Source of the DNA: an uncultured Clostridia bacterium
GTDB lineage: Bacteria > Bacillota > Clostridia > Christensenellales > Borkfalkiaceae
Direction: 5' to 3'
Length of the DNA: 64,000 nt
NCBI GenBank assembly: GCA_934271735.1
Contig: CAKQSB010000004.1
Location: 101,410-165,409, forward strand
Every line of letters starts with the position of its first letter. The first letter of the stretch is position 1. Below the pieces are notes generated by a model. The model worked only from the letters and a program-made list of their open reading frames with translations, made no database searches and was not told the DNA's origin. The position numbers were made by a program, and so were the translations under genes. Below, piece by piece: positions 17,632 through 25,881 of this stretch.

Positions 17632-18906
17632 ATGAATAATTTCGAAAATATGAAAAACGATCTCAAAAAGCTCGTGTCTTTCCCTTCCGTTCAGGAAGAA
17701 GCGGTAGATAACAAACCTTTCGGCGAAGGGGTTTTCAAAGCTCTGGAATATTTCCTTTCTCTTGCCGAAAGTTTCGGATTTAAAACGATAAACTACGATA
17801 ACTATATCGGCGAGGTCGATTTCGGCGAGGGTAAAACCGAAGAGGATGAAATTGCGATTTTAGCTCATCTGGACGTTGTTCCCGCAGGAGATTTGTCCGC
17901 CTGGAAATACCCGCCATTCGAAGCTACGGAGAAGGACGGAAAAATTTACGGCAGAGGAACTACGGACGATAAAGGTCCGGCGATGGTCTGTCTTTACTGT
18001 ATGAAAGAACTTAAAGACGAGGGATTTGTTCCGAACAAAAAAATAAGGCTCATTTTAGGTTGTAACGAAGAAACGGGCTGGAAATGTATCGAGCATTTCA
18101 AAAAAGTTTCCCGTTTCCCCGATTACGGATTTTCGCCCGACGGAGATTTCCCGGTTATTTACGCCGAGAAAGGAATACTTCACGCGAAGTTTACTTTCGA
18201 TAGTTTATCGAGCGAACTCAAAGATCTTTCCGGCGGCGAGAGAATTAACGTTGTTTGCGATAAATGTGAGGCTATAGCACCTTTAAACCCCGATTTTATG
18301 AAACAATGCGAAGTTACCGAGGAGAACGGAAAGCTTGTTACGAAAGGCGTTTCGGCTCACGGCTCCACGCCCGATAAAGGTGTGAACGCCATTTTGAAAA
18401 TGGTTACTTATCTCGAAAAAACAGGCGTTATCGACGGCAGAATAATAACTTATCTTTTCGAAGACAAACTCGGACTTAAAGACCTTAAAGACGAGACGGG
18501 AAATCTTACCATGAGCCCCGATATCATCTCTTTGGAAAGCGGAAAAATAAATGTTTCGGTAGACTTCCGTTATCCGTCTCTTTTAGACGGCGATAAGCTT
18601 ATCGAGGCTTTAAAAGTTATCGCTCCCGTAGAAGTTCTTTCTCATCAGAAACCGCTTTTCAACGATAAAAACGGATTTTTGGTAACCACGCTCCTTAAAA
18701 TTTACAACGAAGAAACGGGCGAAAACGAAAAACCTCTCGCTATCGGCGGAGGAACTTACGCAAGAGCTTTAAAGTACGGCGCGGCGTTCGGTCCGGAAAA
18801 GGGCGAAGACTGTCACATTCACCAGCCCAACGAATTCGTTACGATAGAAAATCTTAAACTTCAGTATAAAATATACAAGCGCGCAATAAAAGAGCTTTCG
18901 AAATAA
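17632..18906 (+). CDS. M20 family dipeptidase (PepV/Sapep-like)
   Basis: The 424-residue protein has the M20 metal-site signatures AHLDVVPAGD (first metal His/Asp), GRGTTDDKGP (bridging Asp) and CNEETGW (catalytic Glu and metal ligand). The insert and overall layout fit the Sapep/PepV branch, cytoplasmic zinc or manganese dipeptidases that release amino acids from imported peptides. No signal peptide is present, consistent with a cytosolic enzyme. GAGGTG lies about six bases before the ATG. The YpsA-like gene follows 54 bases later and is probably on the same transcript. Confidence 0.88.
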   Translation: MNNFENMKNDLKKLVSFPSVQEEAVDNKPFGEGVFKALEYFLSLAESFGFKTINYDNYIGEVDFGEGKTEEDEIAILAHLDVVPAGDLSAWKYPPFEATEKDGKIYGRGTTDDKGPAMVCLYCMKELKDEGFVPNKKIRLILGCNEETGWKCIEHFKKVSRFPDYGFSPDGDFPVIYAEKGILHAKFTFDSLSSELKDLSGGERINVVCDKCEAIAPLNPDFMKQCEVTEENGKLVTKGVSAHGSTPDKGVNAILKMVTYLEKTGVIDGRIITYLFEDKLGLKDLKDETGNLTMSPDIISLESGKINVSVDFRYPSLLDGDKLIEALKVIAPVEVLSHQKPLFNDKNGFLVTTLLKIYNEETGENEKPLAIGGGTYARALKYGAAFGPEKGEDCHIHQPNEFVTIENLKLQYKIYKRAIKELSK

Positions 18907-18960
18907 AAGCTTGCGTTTAAAAAAAAAACGCAAAATATCCCGTTCGGCAAAGGTAATTTA

Positions 18961-19452
18961 ATGATAAAAAGCAATCTTCCACCATTTATAATAAACAGAA
19001 CCTGCGCCGTTACGGGACACAGAAAACTTCCTCCCCGTTTCAACGAGGATAATTTAAGAAAAAGCCTCGAAAAAATCATCGACGACGGTTACGACGTGTT
19101 TTTGATAGGTATGGCTGTCGGGTTCGACCTTTTGTGCTTTAAAACCCTTTTATCTTTAAAAGAAAGAGGAAAAGAGGTTAAAATAGGCGCGGTGGTTCCG
19201 TGTGCCGACCAAAGCAAACGATTTTCGGAAGAAGACAGAAATTTATACGACTATTGTCTGAAAAAAGCCGACTATATCGCCGCGGAAGAGAATACTTATT
19301 TTAAAAACTGCATGCTTATAAGAGACGATTATCTCGTTTTAAACAGCTCTCTTCTTTTCGCCTTTTTCGACGGGCGAACTCAGGGAGGAACATACTACAC
19401 GATAAACAAAGCTCTTAAAAACGGATTGAAAGTCATTTATTTCGAAACGTAA
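18961..19452 (+). CDS. SLOG-domain protein, YpsA/DUF1273-like
   Basis: The 163-residue protein has the DUF1273 pattern: TGHRKLPPRF near the N-terminus, a Rossmann-type glycine stretch in FLIGMAVGFDLLCF, and FAFFDGRTQGGTYYTINKAL near the C-terminus. The family belongs to the SLOG superfamily of nucleotide-derivative binding proteins; Bacillus YpsA has been linked to cell division, but the ligand is not known. It lies behind the M20 peptidase gene. The ribosome binding site is weak (AAAGGT). Confidence 0.8.
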   Translation: MIKSNLPPFIINRTCAVTGHRKLPPRFNEDNLRKSLEKIIDDGYDVFLIGMAVGFDLLCFKTLLSLKERGKEVKIGAVVPCADQSKRFSEEDRNLYDYCLKKADYIAAEENTYFKNCMLIRDDYLVLNSSLLFAFFDGRTQGGTYYTINKALKNGLKVIYFET

Positions 19453-19470
19453 AATCAAATTTAACAAAAC

Positions 19471-19506
19471 AAAAAACATAAGCAAAAAAATCGTTTATGT
19501 TTTTTT
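19471..19506 (+). terminator. A/T-rich intrinsic terminator
   Basis: AAAAAACATAA pairs with TTATGTTTTTT. It ends the M20-YpsA unit. Confidence 0.7.
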
Positions 19507-19594
19507 GATTTTTTAATCTTTATTGTTATAATAATAAAACAGAAAACTGTCCCAAAGGGTCAAAAATCTATTCAAAATTTTTTAATCATCACTC

Positions 19595-19630
19595 AAAAAC
19601 CGCCGTATAAGTCGATTATCGGCGGTTTTT
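19595..19630. terminator. Bidirectional terminator with the dispersed motif as its loop
   Basis: AAAAACCGCCG (19595-19605) and CGGCGGTTTTT (19620-19630) form a perfect 11-base stem. The 14-base loop is exactly TATAAGTCGATTAT. It separates the YpsA-like gene from the convergent rsmG. Confidence 0.85.
19606..19622 (+). repeat. Dispersed motif copy 4 (TATAAGTCGATTATCGG)
   Basis: Exact 17-base copy forming the loop and the first bases of the right stem arm of the terminator above. It is the clearest case of motif-in-loop architecture. Confidence 0.85.
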
Positions 19631-19669
19631 GTTATTTTTTACAACTTATCTTAAAAGGTTAAATTCTTA

Positions 19670-20359
19670 TTATAAAGGTTTCTTTTTGATATCTGCGTTC
19701 TTTCTCGGATATTCCTTCGGGGTAGATTTTACCTTTTTTATAACTACTATATTTCTTACTCCGGATTTTTCGGATAAGACGAATTTTTTTATATTTTCGA
19801 TTTTTCCGCCGAGAATTTCTATTGCGGGCAAAGCTTCTTTTATCTCTTCTTCCGCATCTCCTTTATAGGCTACGAAATATCCTCCGACTTTCACGAACGG
19901 GAGACAATACTCCGATAAAACGTTAAGCCTTGCAACGGCTCTGGCAGTTACCGTATCGTATTTTTCTCTGAATCTCTCGTCTTTTCCGAGTTCTTCGGCG
20001 CGTCCGTTTATAACCGAAAATTTATCAAATCCGAGTTTTTCGCCCACGGTTTTAAGGTACACGCACTTTTTCTCGGTGGCTTCCGTTAAAGTAAAATTAA
20101 GATCTTCTCTCGCGATTTTAAGCGGCACGGACGGAAATCCTCCGCCCGACCCGACTTCGAGAACGTCCGCCCCGTAAGGAAAAAACTCTTCGCCTTTCAA
20201 GCTGTCGGCAAAATGCTTTTCGTAAATATCTTCGTCGTCGGTTATGGATGTCAAGTTAAACTTCGCGTTATATTCTTTTAAAATATCCTTGAATAATTCC
20301 AGTTTTTTTTCGGTTTTTTCCGTCAGAGAAAAGCCTTGTCGTTTTAAAATATCGTTCAT
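19670..20359 (-). CDS. rsmG: 16S rRNA m7G527 methyltransferase
   Basis: The 229-residue protein has the SAM-binding motif LEVGSGGGFPSVPLKI and KYDTVTARAVARLNVLSEYC typical of RsmG (GidB), which methylates N7 of G527 in 16S rRNA. Length is normal. The tail KKVKSTPKEYPRKNADIKKK is also typical. It points away from the candidate origin. In many Firmicutes rsmG follows mnmG, but here mnmE and mnmG are not adjacent. Confidence 0.95.
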   Translation of the reverse strand: MNDILKRQGFSLTEKTEKKLELFKDILKEYNAKFNLTSITDDEDIYEKHFADSLKGEEFFPYGADVLEVGSGGGFPSVPLKIAREDLNFTLTEATEKKCVYLKTVGEKLGFDKFSVINGRAEELGKDERFREKYDTVTARAVARLNVLSEYCLPFVKVGGYFVAYKGDAEEEIKEALPAIEILGGKIENIKKFVLSEKSGVRNIVVIKKVKSTPKEYPRKNADIKKKPL

Positions 20360-20424
20360 ATCTGTATTTTACAATCATTCGGGCGGAGTTGTCAACCTAA
20401 ATAGCAAAATTTGTTGACAACCTT

Positions 20425-20761
20425 ATTAAGTTATCCACTTGCGTACAGAGAAAATGTAGATAACTTTTTTAAATTCCGAAATTAAAATTTTTCTTTTAAA
20501 TTTTGCCTTAAATCGTTCACTAATCGGTTGATTTTTTTTGGGATATTATATATAATATATTTATTCTGTAATATAGGTTCGCTCCGGACGGCAAGTCGAA
20601 TAAAAACCCCGATAAAAAAATTTATCCCCACGATTTTTAATCGATCAACTTTTTATCAACATCGTTTTCGGGGTTATCCTCACGGTTATCAACCTTTGGA
20701 AAATTTCGGAAATTTAAGATAAAATCCGATATTTTGGATTTATTGTAAAAGATTTCCACAA
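20425..20761. other. oriC: Candidate chromosomal replication origin (oriC)
   Basis: The 521-base gap between divergent rsmG and dnaN holds nonamers close to the DnaA box TTATCCACA: TTATCCACT (20431), TTATCTACA (minus, 20455-20463), TTATCCCCA (20622), TTATCAACA (20653), TTATCCTCA (20674), TTATCAACC (20686) and ATTTCCACA (20753). A very AT-rich stretch at about 20530-20575 could be the unwinding element. Genes on both sides run mostly outward. dnaA is not present, so this is an origin call by sequence and neighbours only. The single short frame at 20528-20722 is not credible as a gene. Confidence 0.65.
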
Positions 20762-20880
20762 ATCCACGGCAGCCTATTATTACTTCTAAGAAACTAAGAA
20801 AAAATAATATTAAACAATCAACGCCGGAAAGGCAAAAACCGGACGGCGGACGGAAAAATAAAGGAATAAGGAAATTCTCT

Positions 20881-21984
20881 ATGAAAGTATTAGTAAACGG
20901 AAACGATTTATCGAACGCAGTAATGAAAGTGTCCAAAGCTATCAGTTTGAAGACTACTAATCCTGTTTTGGAAGGCATTAAAATGACGGTTAAGGGAGAC
21001 GAACTCACTTTGGCCGCAACCGATATGGAAATTGCCATCGAAAAGACGATAAGATCGGATACCATAGAAGAGGGAGTTTCCGTTATTCCCGGGAAACTTT
21101 TCGCGGAATTTACCAAAAAACTCGAGGGAGAAGATCAGGTCGAACTTATGATCGGCGACGATAAGAAACTTAAAATTATTTACGGATCTTCCGAGGTTTA
21201 CTTATCCACATTGAATGCCGACGAATTCCCAAACATAAAAAAAGACTTAAGAGAAAAAGCTTTTTCGCTTTTGCAAAAAGATTTCAAAGATATAATAAAC
21301 AAAACGGTTTTCTCTTGTTCTACGGACGAAAGCAGACCTATTTTAAAAGGAGAGCTTTTCTCGGTTAAGGATAATATTTTAACCTGCGTCGCCCTGGACG
21401 GGTTCAGGCTTGCCGTTGCGAGAAAGAAGCTTAAAAATTCTTCGTCCGATTTCAGAATAGTAGTTCCCGCAAGAGCGGTTTCCGAAATTTCGAGGCTGCT
21501 CGATAAGGACGAGGAAGAAATTACTTTTGTTTCCGAAGAAAAGAGCCTTATGATAGAAGTCGACGGAACTGTTTTCATAACGAGACTTTTAGAGGGAGAA
21601 TTCATAAACTACGAACAGATTATCCCGAAGGAGTTTTTAACGACGGTAAGAGTAAACAGACTTGCGTTTTTAAATTCTCTGGAAAGAGCTTCGGTCGTAG
21701 CGAAGGAAAACAAGAACCTTATCAAACTCGACATAAAGGATAACAATATTAACGTTCTGTCAAACTCCGAAAGCGGAAACGTAAACGAGAACGTTATTAT
21801 AAATCTCGACGGAAAGGACGTTAATATCGCGTTCAACTCCAAGTATCTTTGCGACGCTTTGAGAGCTGCGGGAGACGAGTTCGTGAATATAAATATGAAC
21901 AGTTCCATTTCGCCTTGTATAATCCGCCCCTATTCGGGAGAAGAATATTTGTATCTTATTTTGCCGATCAGAATAAATTCTTGA
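20881..21984 (+). CDS. dnaN: DNA polymerase III beta sliding clamp
   Basis: The 367-residue protein starts MKVLVNGNDLSNAVMKVSKA and ends with the family's YLILPIRINS-like terminus (compare LILPMR). It is the ring-shaped processivity clamp of the replicative polymerase. Length fits the three-domain monomer. A purine-rich AAGGAATAAGGAAA precedes the ATG. It lies directly beside the candidate origin, but without dnaA upstream, which is the usual Firmicutes arrangement. Confidence 0.97.
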   Translation: MKVLVNGNDLSNAVMKVSKAISLKTTNPVLEGIKMTVKGDELTLAATDMEIAIEKTIRSDTIEEGVSVIPGKLFAEFTKKLEGEDQVELMIGDDKKLKIIYGSSEVYLSTLNADEFPNIKKDLREKAFSLLQKDFKDIINKTVFSCSTDESRPILKGELFSVKDNILTCVALDGFRLAVARKKLKNSSSDFRIVVPARAVSEISRLLDKDEEEITFVSEEKSLMIEVDGTVFITRLLEGEFINYEQIIPKEFLTTVRVNRLAFLNSLERASVVAKENKNLIKLDIKDNNINVLSNSESGNVNENVIINLDGKDVNIAFNSKYLCDALRAAGDEFVNINMNSSISPCIIRPYSGEEYLYLILPIRINS

Positions 21985-22002
21985 AATTAAATACTTAAAT
22001 AT

Positions 22003-22031
22003 TTGACAAAACAGGCAAAAAACATTATAAT
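22003..22031 (+). promoter_or_regulatory. Sigma-A promoter of the rpmH-rnpA cluster
   Basis: TTGACA (22003-22008), 17 bases, TATAAT (22026-22031), perfect consensus. The leader of about 215 bases contains a 12-base-stem hairpin (about 22048-22076, ATGCCG with CGGCAT at its core) and a second one with GGGCGG and CCGCCC arms (about 22214-22238). These may regulate ribosomal protein L34 synthesis. Confidence 0.85.
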
Positions 22032-22254
22032 GCTAAAGTATACTTAAAATTATGCCGTAAAATCGGCATAAATTTTATGTATGGGCGATAAAACGTTTAT
22101 CCGCGGAAAGCATTAAAAAATAAACTTTAGGGGCGAACATCGTTTGTCCGCAAAGAAAACGGAGACGTAAAAACAAATCGTCCGAAAAATTTAAACATTA
22201 AAGAAAAAGAAGGGGCGGAAAGAGAATAAACCGCCCGTTAAAAGGAGCAAAACT

Positions 22255-22389
22255 ATGAAAAGAACTTACCAACCCAAAAAGAGAACGAGAAATAAGGTTC
22301 ACGGTTTCAGAAAAAGAATGGCAACCAAGTCCGGAAGAAACGTACTTAAAAGAAGAAGAAATAAAGGACGTAAGAAGCTTTCTTACTGA
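22255..22389 (+). CDS. rpmH: 50S ribosomal protein L34
   Basis: The 44-residue, very basic protein MKRTYQPKKRTRNKVHGFRK... ending KLSY is a clear L34. AAAGGAG lies six bases before the ATG. It is followed nine bases later by rnpA, the conserved pairing. Relative to dnaN this block runs in the same direction, whereas in most Firmicutes rpmH runs away from dnaA-dnaN. Confidence 0.97.
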   Translation: MKRTYQPKKRTRNKVHGFRKRMATKSGRNVLKRRRNKGRKKLSY

Positions 22390-22398
22390 TAAAAGGGA

Positions 22399-22713
22399 TT
22401 GATATACAGATTGAAAAGAAAAAGCGATTTCGATAAACTTTTTTCCAAAGGGAAGAAGGCTTTCGGGAAATCGCTTACAATGCTGTATTTTCCGTCGAAC
22501 GATTTTAAAATAGGTTATTCCTTAAGTAAAAAACACGGAAACGCGGTTAAAAGAAACAGAATAAAGAGGCTGCTTCGCGCAAGCGCGAGGGAGTGCTTTA
22601 AGGATTTAAAAAAGAATTACCGCATAGTGATAATGCCTAAAATCCGGGATAATTATTCCTTTGAAACGTTCCTTTCGGAAATGAATTATCTTAAAAAGAA
22701 GGAAAATCTCTGA
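22399..22713 (+). CDS. rnpA: Ribonuclease P protein component
   Basis: The 104-residue basic protein shows YRLKRKSDFDKLFSKGK and the RNA-binding signature KRNRIKRLLRASARE. It binds RNase P RNA and helps 5' maturation of tRNAs. The start is a TTG at 22399, giving an N-terminus that aligns with the family; its ribosome binding site AAAGGGA is very close. A second TTG at 22411 is an alternative start with AAAGGG some 13 bases away. It may be translationally coupled to rpmH. Confidence 0.93.
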   Translation: MIYRLKRKSDFDKLFSKGKKAFGKSLTMLYFPSNDFKIGYSLSKKHGNAVKRNRIKRLLRASARECFKDLKKNYRIVIMPKIRDNYSFETFLSEMNYLKKKENL

Positions 22714-22715
22714 AG

Positions 22716-22964
22716 ATGAAAATTATCAATATGATAATTATCGGAATTCTTAAAATCTACAAGAAATTTATCTCGCCCGGACTGAATTCGGGCTGTATTT
22801 TCACCCCGACATGCAGCGTTTACGCTATAGAAGCCTTCGAGAAACATAATTTTATCGTAGGAATCGGGCTTACTATATGGAGAATTTTAAGATGCAATTC
22901 CTTCAATAAGGGAGGATTCGACCCTGTTCCGGACAACAGAAACAAATTAAAATGGCTTTACTGA
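22716..22964 (+). CDS. yidD: Membrane protein insertion efficiency factor YidD
   Basis: The 82-residue protein has the YidD hallmarks ISPGLNSGCIFTPTCSVYAI and GGFDPVPD. It is a small membrane-associated protein that assists YidC-dependent insertion. It starts two bases after the rnpA stop and precedes yidC, the conserved order. Confidence 0.95.
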   Translation: MKIINMIIIGILKIYKKFISPGLNSGCIFTPTCSVYAIEAFEKHNFIVGIGLTIWRILRCNSFNKGGFDPVPDNRNKLKWLY

Positions 22965-23065
22965 AAAACCGTTGTTTTAAAGATGGAAAATTCGGAATTT
23001 AAAAAAAATCAGATCCGGAAATTTCAAGGTCGCAAACGGTTTTTTAAGATAACGCAAGGAGTCGA

Positions 23066-24694
23066 ATGTTTTTTAATAATTTACTTGGCGCCGTTACGAG
23101 CATTATACCCTCTATCGGCGAAATAGCGAATATTTCCGTAAGATACGAGTGGATTTGTAACATCATTTCCGCTATAATCGGCTTTGCCGGAGACGTAGGA
23201 CTCGGAATTATTCTGTTCACGGTTATATTGAAGATTATAACCTTAGCTCCCGACATCTGGTCGCGCGCATCGATGAAGAAAAACGCGCTCAAGATGGAAG
23301 CAATGAAAGAAGATTTGGAAAAATTGCAGAAGCAGTACGCCAAAAATAAAGACCTTTATCAGCAGAAAATGATGGCTCTTTATAAAAAGAACGGCTACTC
23401 TGCTTTTTCGGCGTGTTTACCGACGATTATCACGCTCGTATTTTTCTTTATAGTTATCGGCGCGTTCAACTCGTATTCGCAGGTCAGCGAAAGAGATATT
23501 TTCGCGGGTATGGCAAACGCTTATAACAAATCTCTCGCTACTTCCGCGGAAGACGAGAACTCGTTTATTTTTAAAGGCGAGGACGGGAAATACTATATAG
23601 ATTACGACAACGTGTTCGCGGCGAAAAACATAAACGACTGTTTTATCGGCGAAAACAACGATTATAAAATCAATATAACGAAAGCCGCGCGCCTTATCGA
23701 AATTTACGGCGAGGACGTTAAAAAAATAATCAATGAAGACGGGACGATAAATTCGGAATATCCCGAGTTTAAGTATATTTTACAGGACGAAGTAAAAAAA
23801 GTTCTTATAAAAGAAGCGATAGACGGCGGACTTAAAGACGAACTTTTTGCCGCGGGCGCTTTGGAAGAAATTACCGAAGGAGTTATCACCGTTAAGGATA
23901 TAAACGTTTTCTGGGAAAAATGCGAGGCTTTAAGAAATAAATATTCGGACTGTGTTTCTTATACCGAAGAAAACGGATATACTACCGACTTCGATAAACT
24001 TATCTCTAAAGACGGATTTAAGGAAGCGAAAACCGCATACGAGACCGAAGCAAACGGAAAAGTTACGGCGGAAGTTTTCAGAATTATAGAGAAAACCGAA
24101 AGCGAAAACGTTAAGAAAGACGCGAGAAAAGCCGCCGCGGACTGGTACGAAAGCAAAGAAAACAAAGCCCGTTCGGTTATCTTCCCGTGGGTTAAAAACA
24201 TCTGGGCTTCGGACTGCTCGTGGACGACCGCTATTCCGAAAAATTCGGAAGCTTTGAATCAGAAAATACAAATGAACATAAACGAAGCCGATTACAACGA
24301 GCTTACGTACGATCTCGGAAGATATAAAGAAACGGGATTTAAGAACGGTAACGGTTGGTTTATTCTCGTCGCTCTCTCCATTCTCTCGATGGCTGGCTCG
24401 ACGATAATAATGAACAAAACGCAGAAAACGCAGATGCAGCTTTCGTCTGTCGAAGGAGACGCGTCGACAGCCGCTTCCACGCAGAAAATGATGACCTGGA
24501 TGATGCCGATTATGTTCGGCGTGTTCTCGTTCATTTACTCGGCGGCGTTCTCGGTTTATATGGTTACAAACTCGCTTTTATCGACGGGTTCTACTCTTCT
24601 CATTAACTTCTGCGTAGAAAAAGCATTCAAGAAAAAGATAGAAAAAGCCGAAAAGGAAAAAATAGAAAACCATAAATACGGAAAAATGAGATAA
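23066..24694 (+). CDS. yidC: YidC/Oxa1 family membrane insertase with large insertion
   Basis: The 542-residue protein is about twice the usual Gram-positive length. The YidC core is recognisable: a hydrophobic segment at about 40-62 (LGIILFTVILKIITL), a cytoplasmic helical hairpin KKNALKMEAMKEDLEKLQKQ onward, a segment at about 112-136 (SAFSACLPTIITLVFFFIVI), then segments at about 430-450 and 473-515. Between the second and third lies a hydrophilic, helix-prone insertion of about residues 140-365, on the outer face by YidC topology. A lysine stands where the groove arginine is usual. It inserts membrane proteins with or without Sec. AAGGAG lies a few bases before the ATG; yidD precedes and jag follows. 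Confidence 0.9.
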   Translation: MFFNNLLGAVTSIIPSIGEIANISVRYEWICNIISAIIGFAGDVGLGIILFTVILKIITLAPDIWSRASMKKNALKMEAMKEDLEKLQKQYAKNKDLYQQKMMALYKKNGYSAFSACLPTIITLVFFFIVIGAFNSYSQVSERDIFAGMANAYNKSLATSAEDENSFIFKGEDGKYYIDYDNVFAAKNINDCFIGENNDYKINITKAARLIEIYGEDVKKIINEDGTINSEYPEFKYILQDEVKKVLIKEAIDGGLKDELFAAGALEEITEGVITVKDINVFWEKCEALRNKYSDCVSYTEENGYTTDFDKLISKDGFKEAKTAYETEANGKVTAEVFRIIEKTESENVKKDARKAAADWYESKENKARSVIFPWVKNIWASDCSWTTAIPKNSEALNQKIQMNINEADYNELTYDLGRYKETGFKNGNGWFILVALSILSMAGSTIIMNKTQKTQMQLSSVEGDASTAASTQKMMTWMMPIMFGVFSFIYSAAFSVYMVTNSLLSTGSTLLINFCVEKAFKKKIEKAEKEKIENHKYGKMR

Positions 24695-24793
24695 CGGGCG
24701 TCTTTGCTTCGAATAAAGCTCTAAGTTCTGCGAAAACACAGGCCGAAAGATTTAATTAAAGACGAAAAGCGTTAAAAAATAAGGAGTTTTAAA

Positions 24794-25669
24794 ATGGAAT
24801 TTACAGGTAAAACCGTTCAGGAAGCTATCGAAAACGGTTTGAAAGAAATGAACCTTGAAGAAAGTAATGCGGAAATTAAGGTTCTGGAAGAACCCACCAA
24901 AGGATTTTTGGGTATCGCGGCGAAAAAAGCTAAAGTAGAAATAACCGCTAAAAAGACGGACGGAGAAAGAGCCGTCGAGTTTCTTAACGGTCTTTTGGAA
25001 CTTATGAACGTCAATGCGAAAAGCAATCTTACCGAAGAGGACGAGAAAGTCAGCATCGATATTATAACCGACAATTCCTCGGCGATAATCGGTTACAGAG
25101 GAGAGGTTTTAGACGCTCTTCAGAACTTGGCCGGAGCTGTTGCGAACACCGGCAGAGAAGATTACAGAAGAGTCGTCGTAGACTGCGAAAGCTACAGAGC
25201 AAAGAGAGAGGAAACGCTTGTTTCGCTCGCCCATAAGCTTGAGGCTAAAGCCGTAAGAATGGGCAGAAAAATCAACCTCGAGCCTATGAATCCTTACGAG
25301 AGAAGAATTCTTCACTCTGCTCTTGCCGACAGCGCGGACGTCAAAACGCTTTCCGAGGGCAAAGAACCTAACCGCTACGTTTCTATTATCCCGAACAACC
25401 TCACCGATCCCGACGATAAGGGAATAAGCGAAAGAAGATTTTCGGGAAATCAAAACGGAAACAACAGATACGGCTCGAACGACCGTAGCGGCAAATTCCG
25501 CAAAGGCGGAAGAGAAGATCGCGGCGGAAGAGGTTACGGAAACAGCAAAAGAGGAGGCTTTAACGGCGGCAGAAGAGATTCAAGAGATTTCGCTCCCCGT
25601 CAGCCCAGACCAAAAACAAGCGGTTTCGGAACATTTCTCGGCAACAGCTTTAAAGACGGAGACAAATAA
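24794..25669 (+). CDS. jag: Jag/KhpB RNA-binding protein with RGG-like tail
   Basis: The 291-residue protein has a Jag_N domain (1-50, MEFTGKTVQEAIENGLKEMN), a KH domain with the IIGYRGEVLDALQ loop at about 95-107 and an R3H domain (about 140-205, ending near NRYVSIIP). These proteins bind RNA and influence cell elongation and division in Firmicutes. Residues about 218-291 form a long disordered tail of Gly, Arg, Asn and Ser with GGR/RGG-type repeats, longer than in most homologues. TAAGGAG precedes the ATG. It ends the yidC cluster and a terminator follows. Confidence 0.93.
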   Translation: MEFTGKTVQEAIENGLKEMNLEESNAEIKVLEEPTKGFLGIAAKKAKVEITAKKTDGERAVEFLNGLLELMNVNAKSNLTEEDEKVSIDIITDNSSAIIGYRGEVLDALQNLAGAVANTGREDYRRVVVDCESYRAKREETLVSLAHKLEAKAVRMGRKINLEPMNPYERRILHSALADSADVKTLSEGKEPNRYVSIIPNNLTDPDDKGISERRFSGNQNGNNRYGSNDRSGKFRKGGREDRGGRGYGNSKRGGFNGGRRDSRDFAPRQPRPKTSGFGTFLGNSFKDGDK

Positions 25670-25712
25670 TAATAATCGGTCTGTCCGGTAATTTCCGACA
25701 GGCTTAACAAAG

Positions 25713-25751
25713 GCTGTCGCAAGTAAACAAAAACTTGCGGCGGCTTTTTTT
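25713..25751 (+). terminator. Intrinsic terminator after jag
   Basis: GCTGTCGCAAGT pairs with ACTTGCGGCGGC through a wobble, followed by TTTTTTTC. Confidence 0.75.
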
Positions 25752-25778
25752 CTTTTTGTTCTATGTCGAGAAACCGGG

Positions 25779-25818
25779 GAAATCGAAAAATCGAAAATCG
25801 AAAAATCGAAAAATCGGA
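25779..25818. repeat. Tandem AAAATCGAA repeats
   Basis: Four to five copies of an 8-10 base unit (AAAAATCGAA) lie just upstream of yigZ. It is a simple-sequence tract that could vary in length by slippage. Confidence 0.7.
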
Positions 25819-25868
25819 AAACCGAAACTTCTCGCGGCAAAAATAACATCAATCTTAAAAAAGGGGGC

Positions 25869-25881
25869 TATATGTCGATTA
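25869..25881 (+). repeat. Near-copy of the dispersed motif at the yigZ start
   Basis: TATATGTCGATTA differs from the motif TATAAGTCGATTA at one base and includes the yigZ start codon ATG (25872). It may be chance or a degenerate copy. Confidence 0.4.

Noticed and set aside
20528..20722. 64-codon frame in the candidate origin
   Set aside because: It covers the AT-rich and DnaA-box-like sequence and lacks a ribosome binding site.
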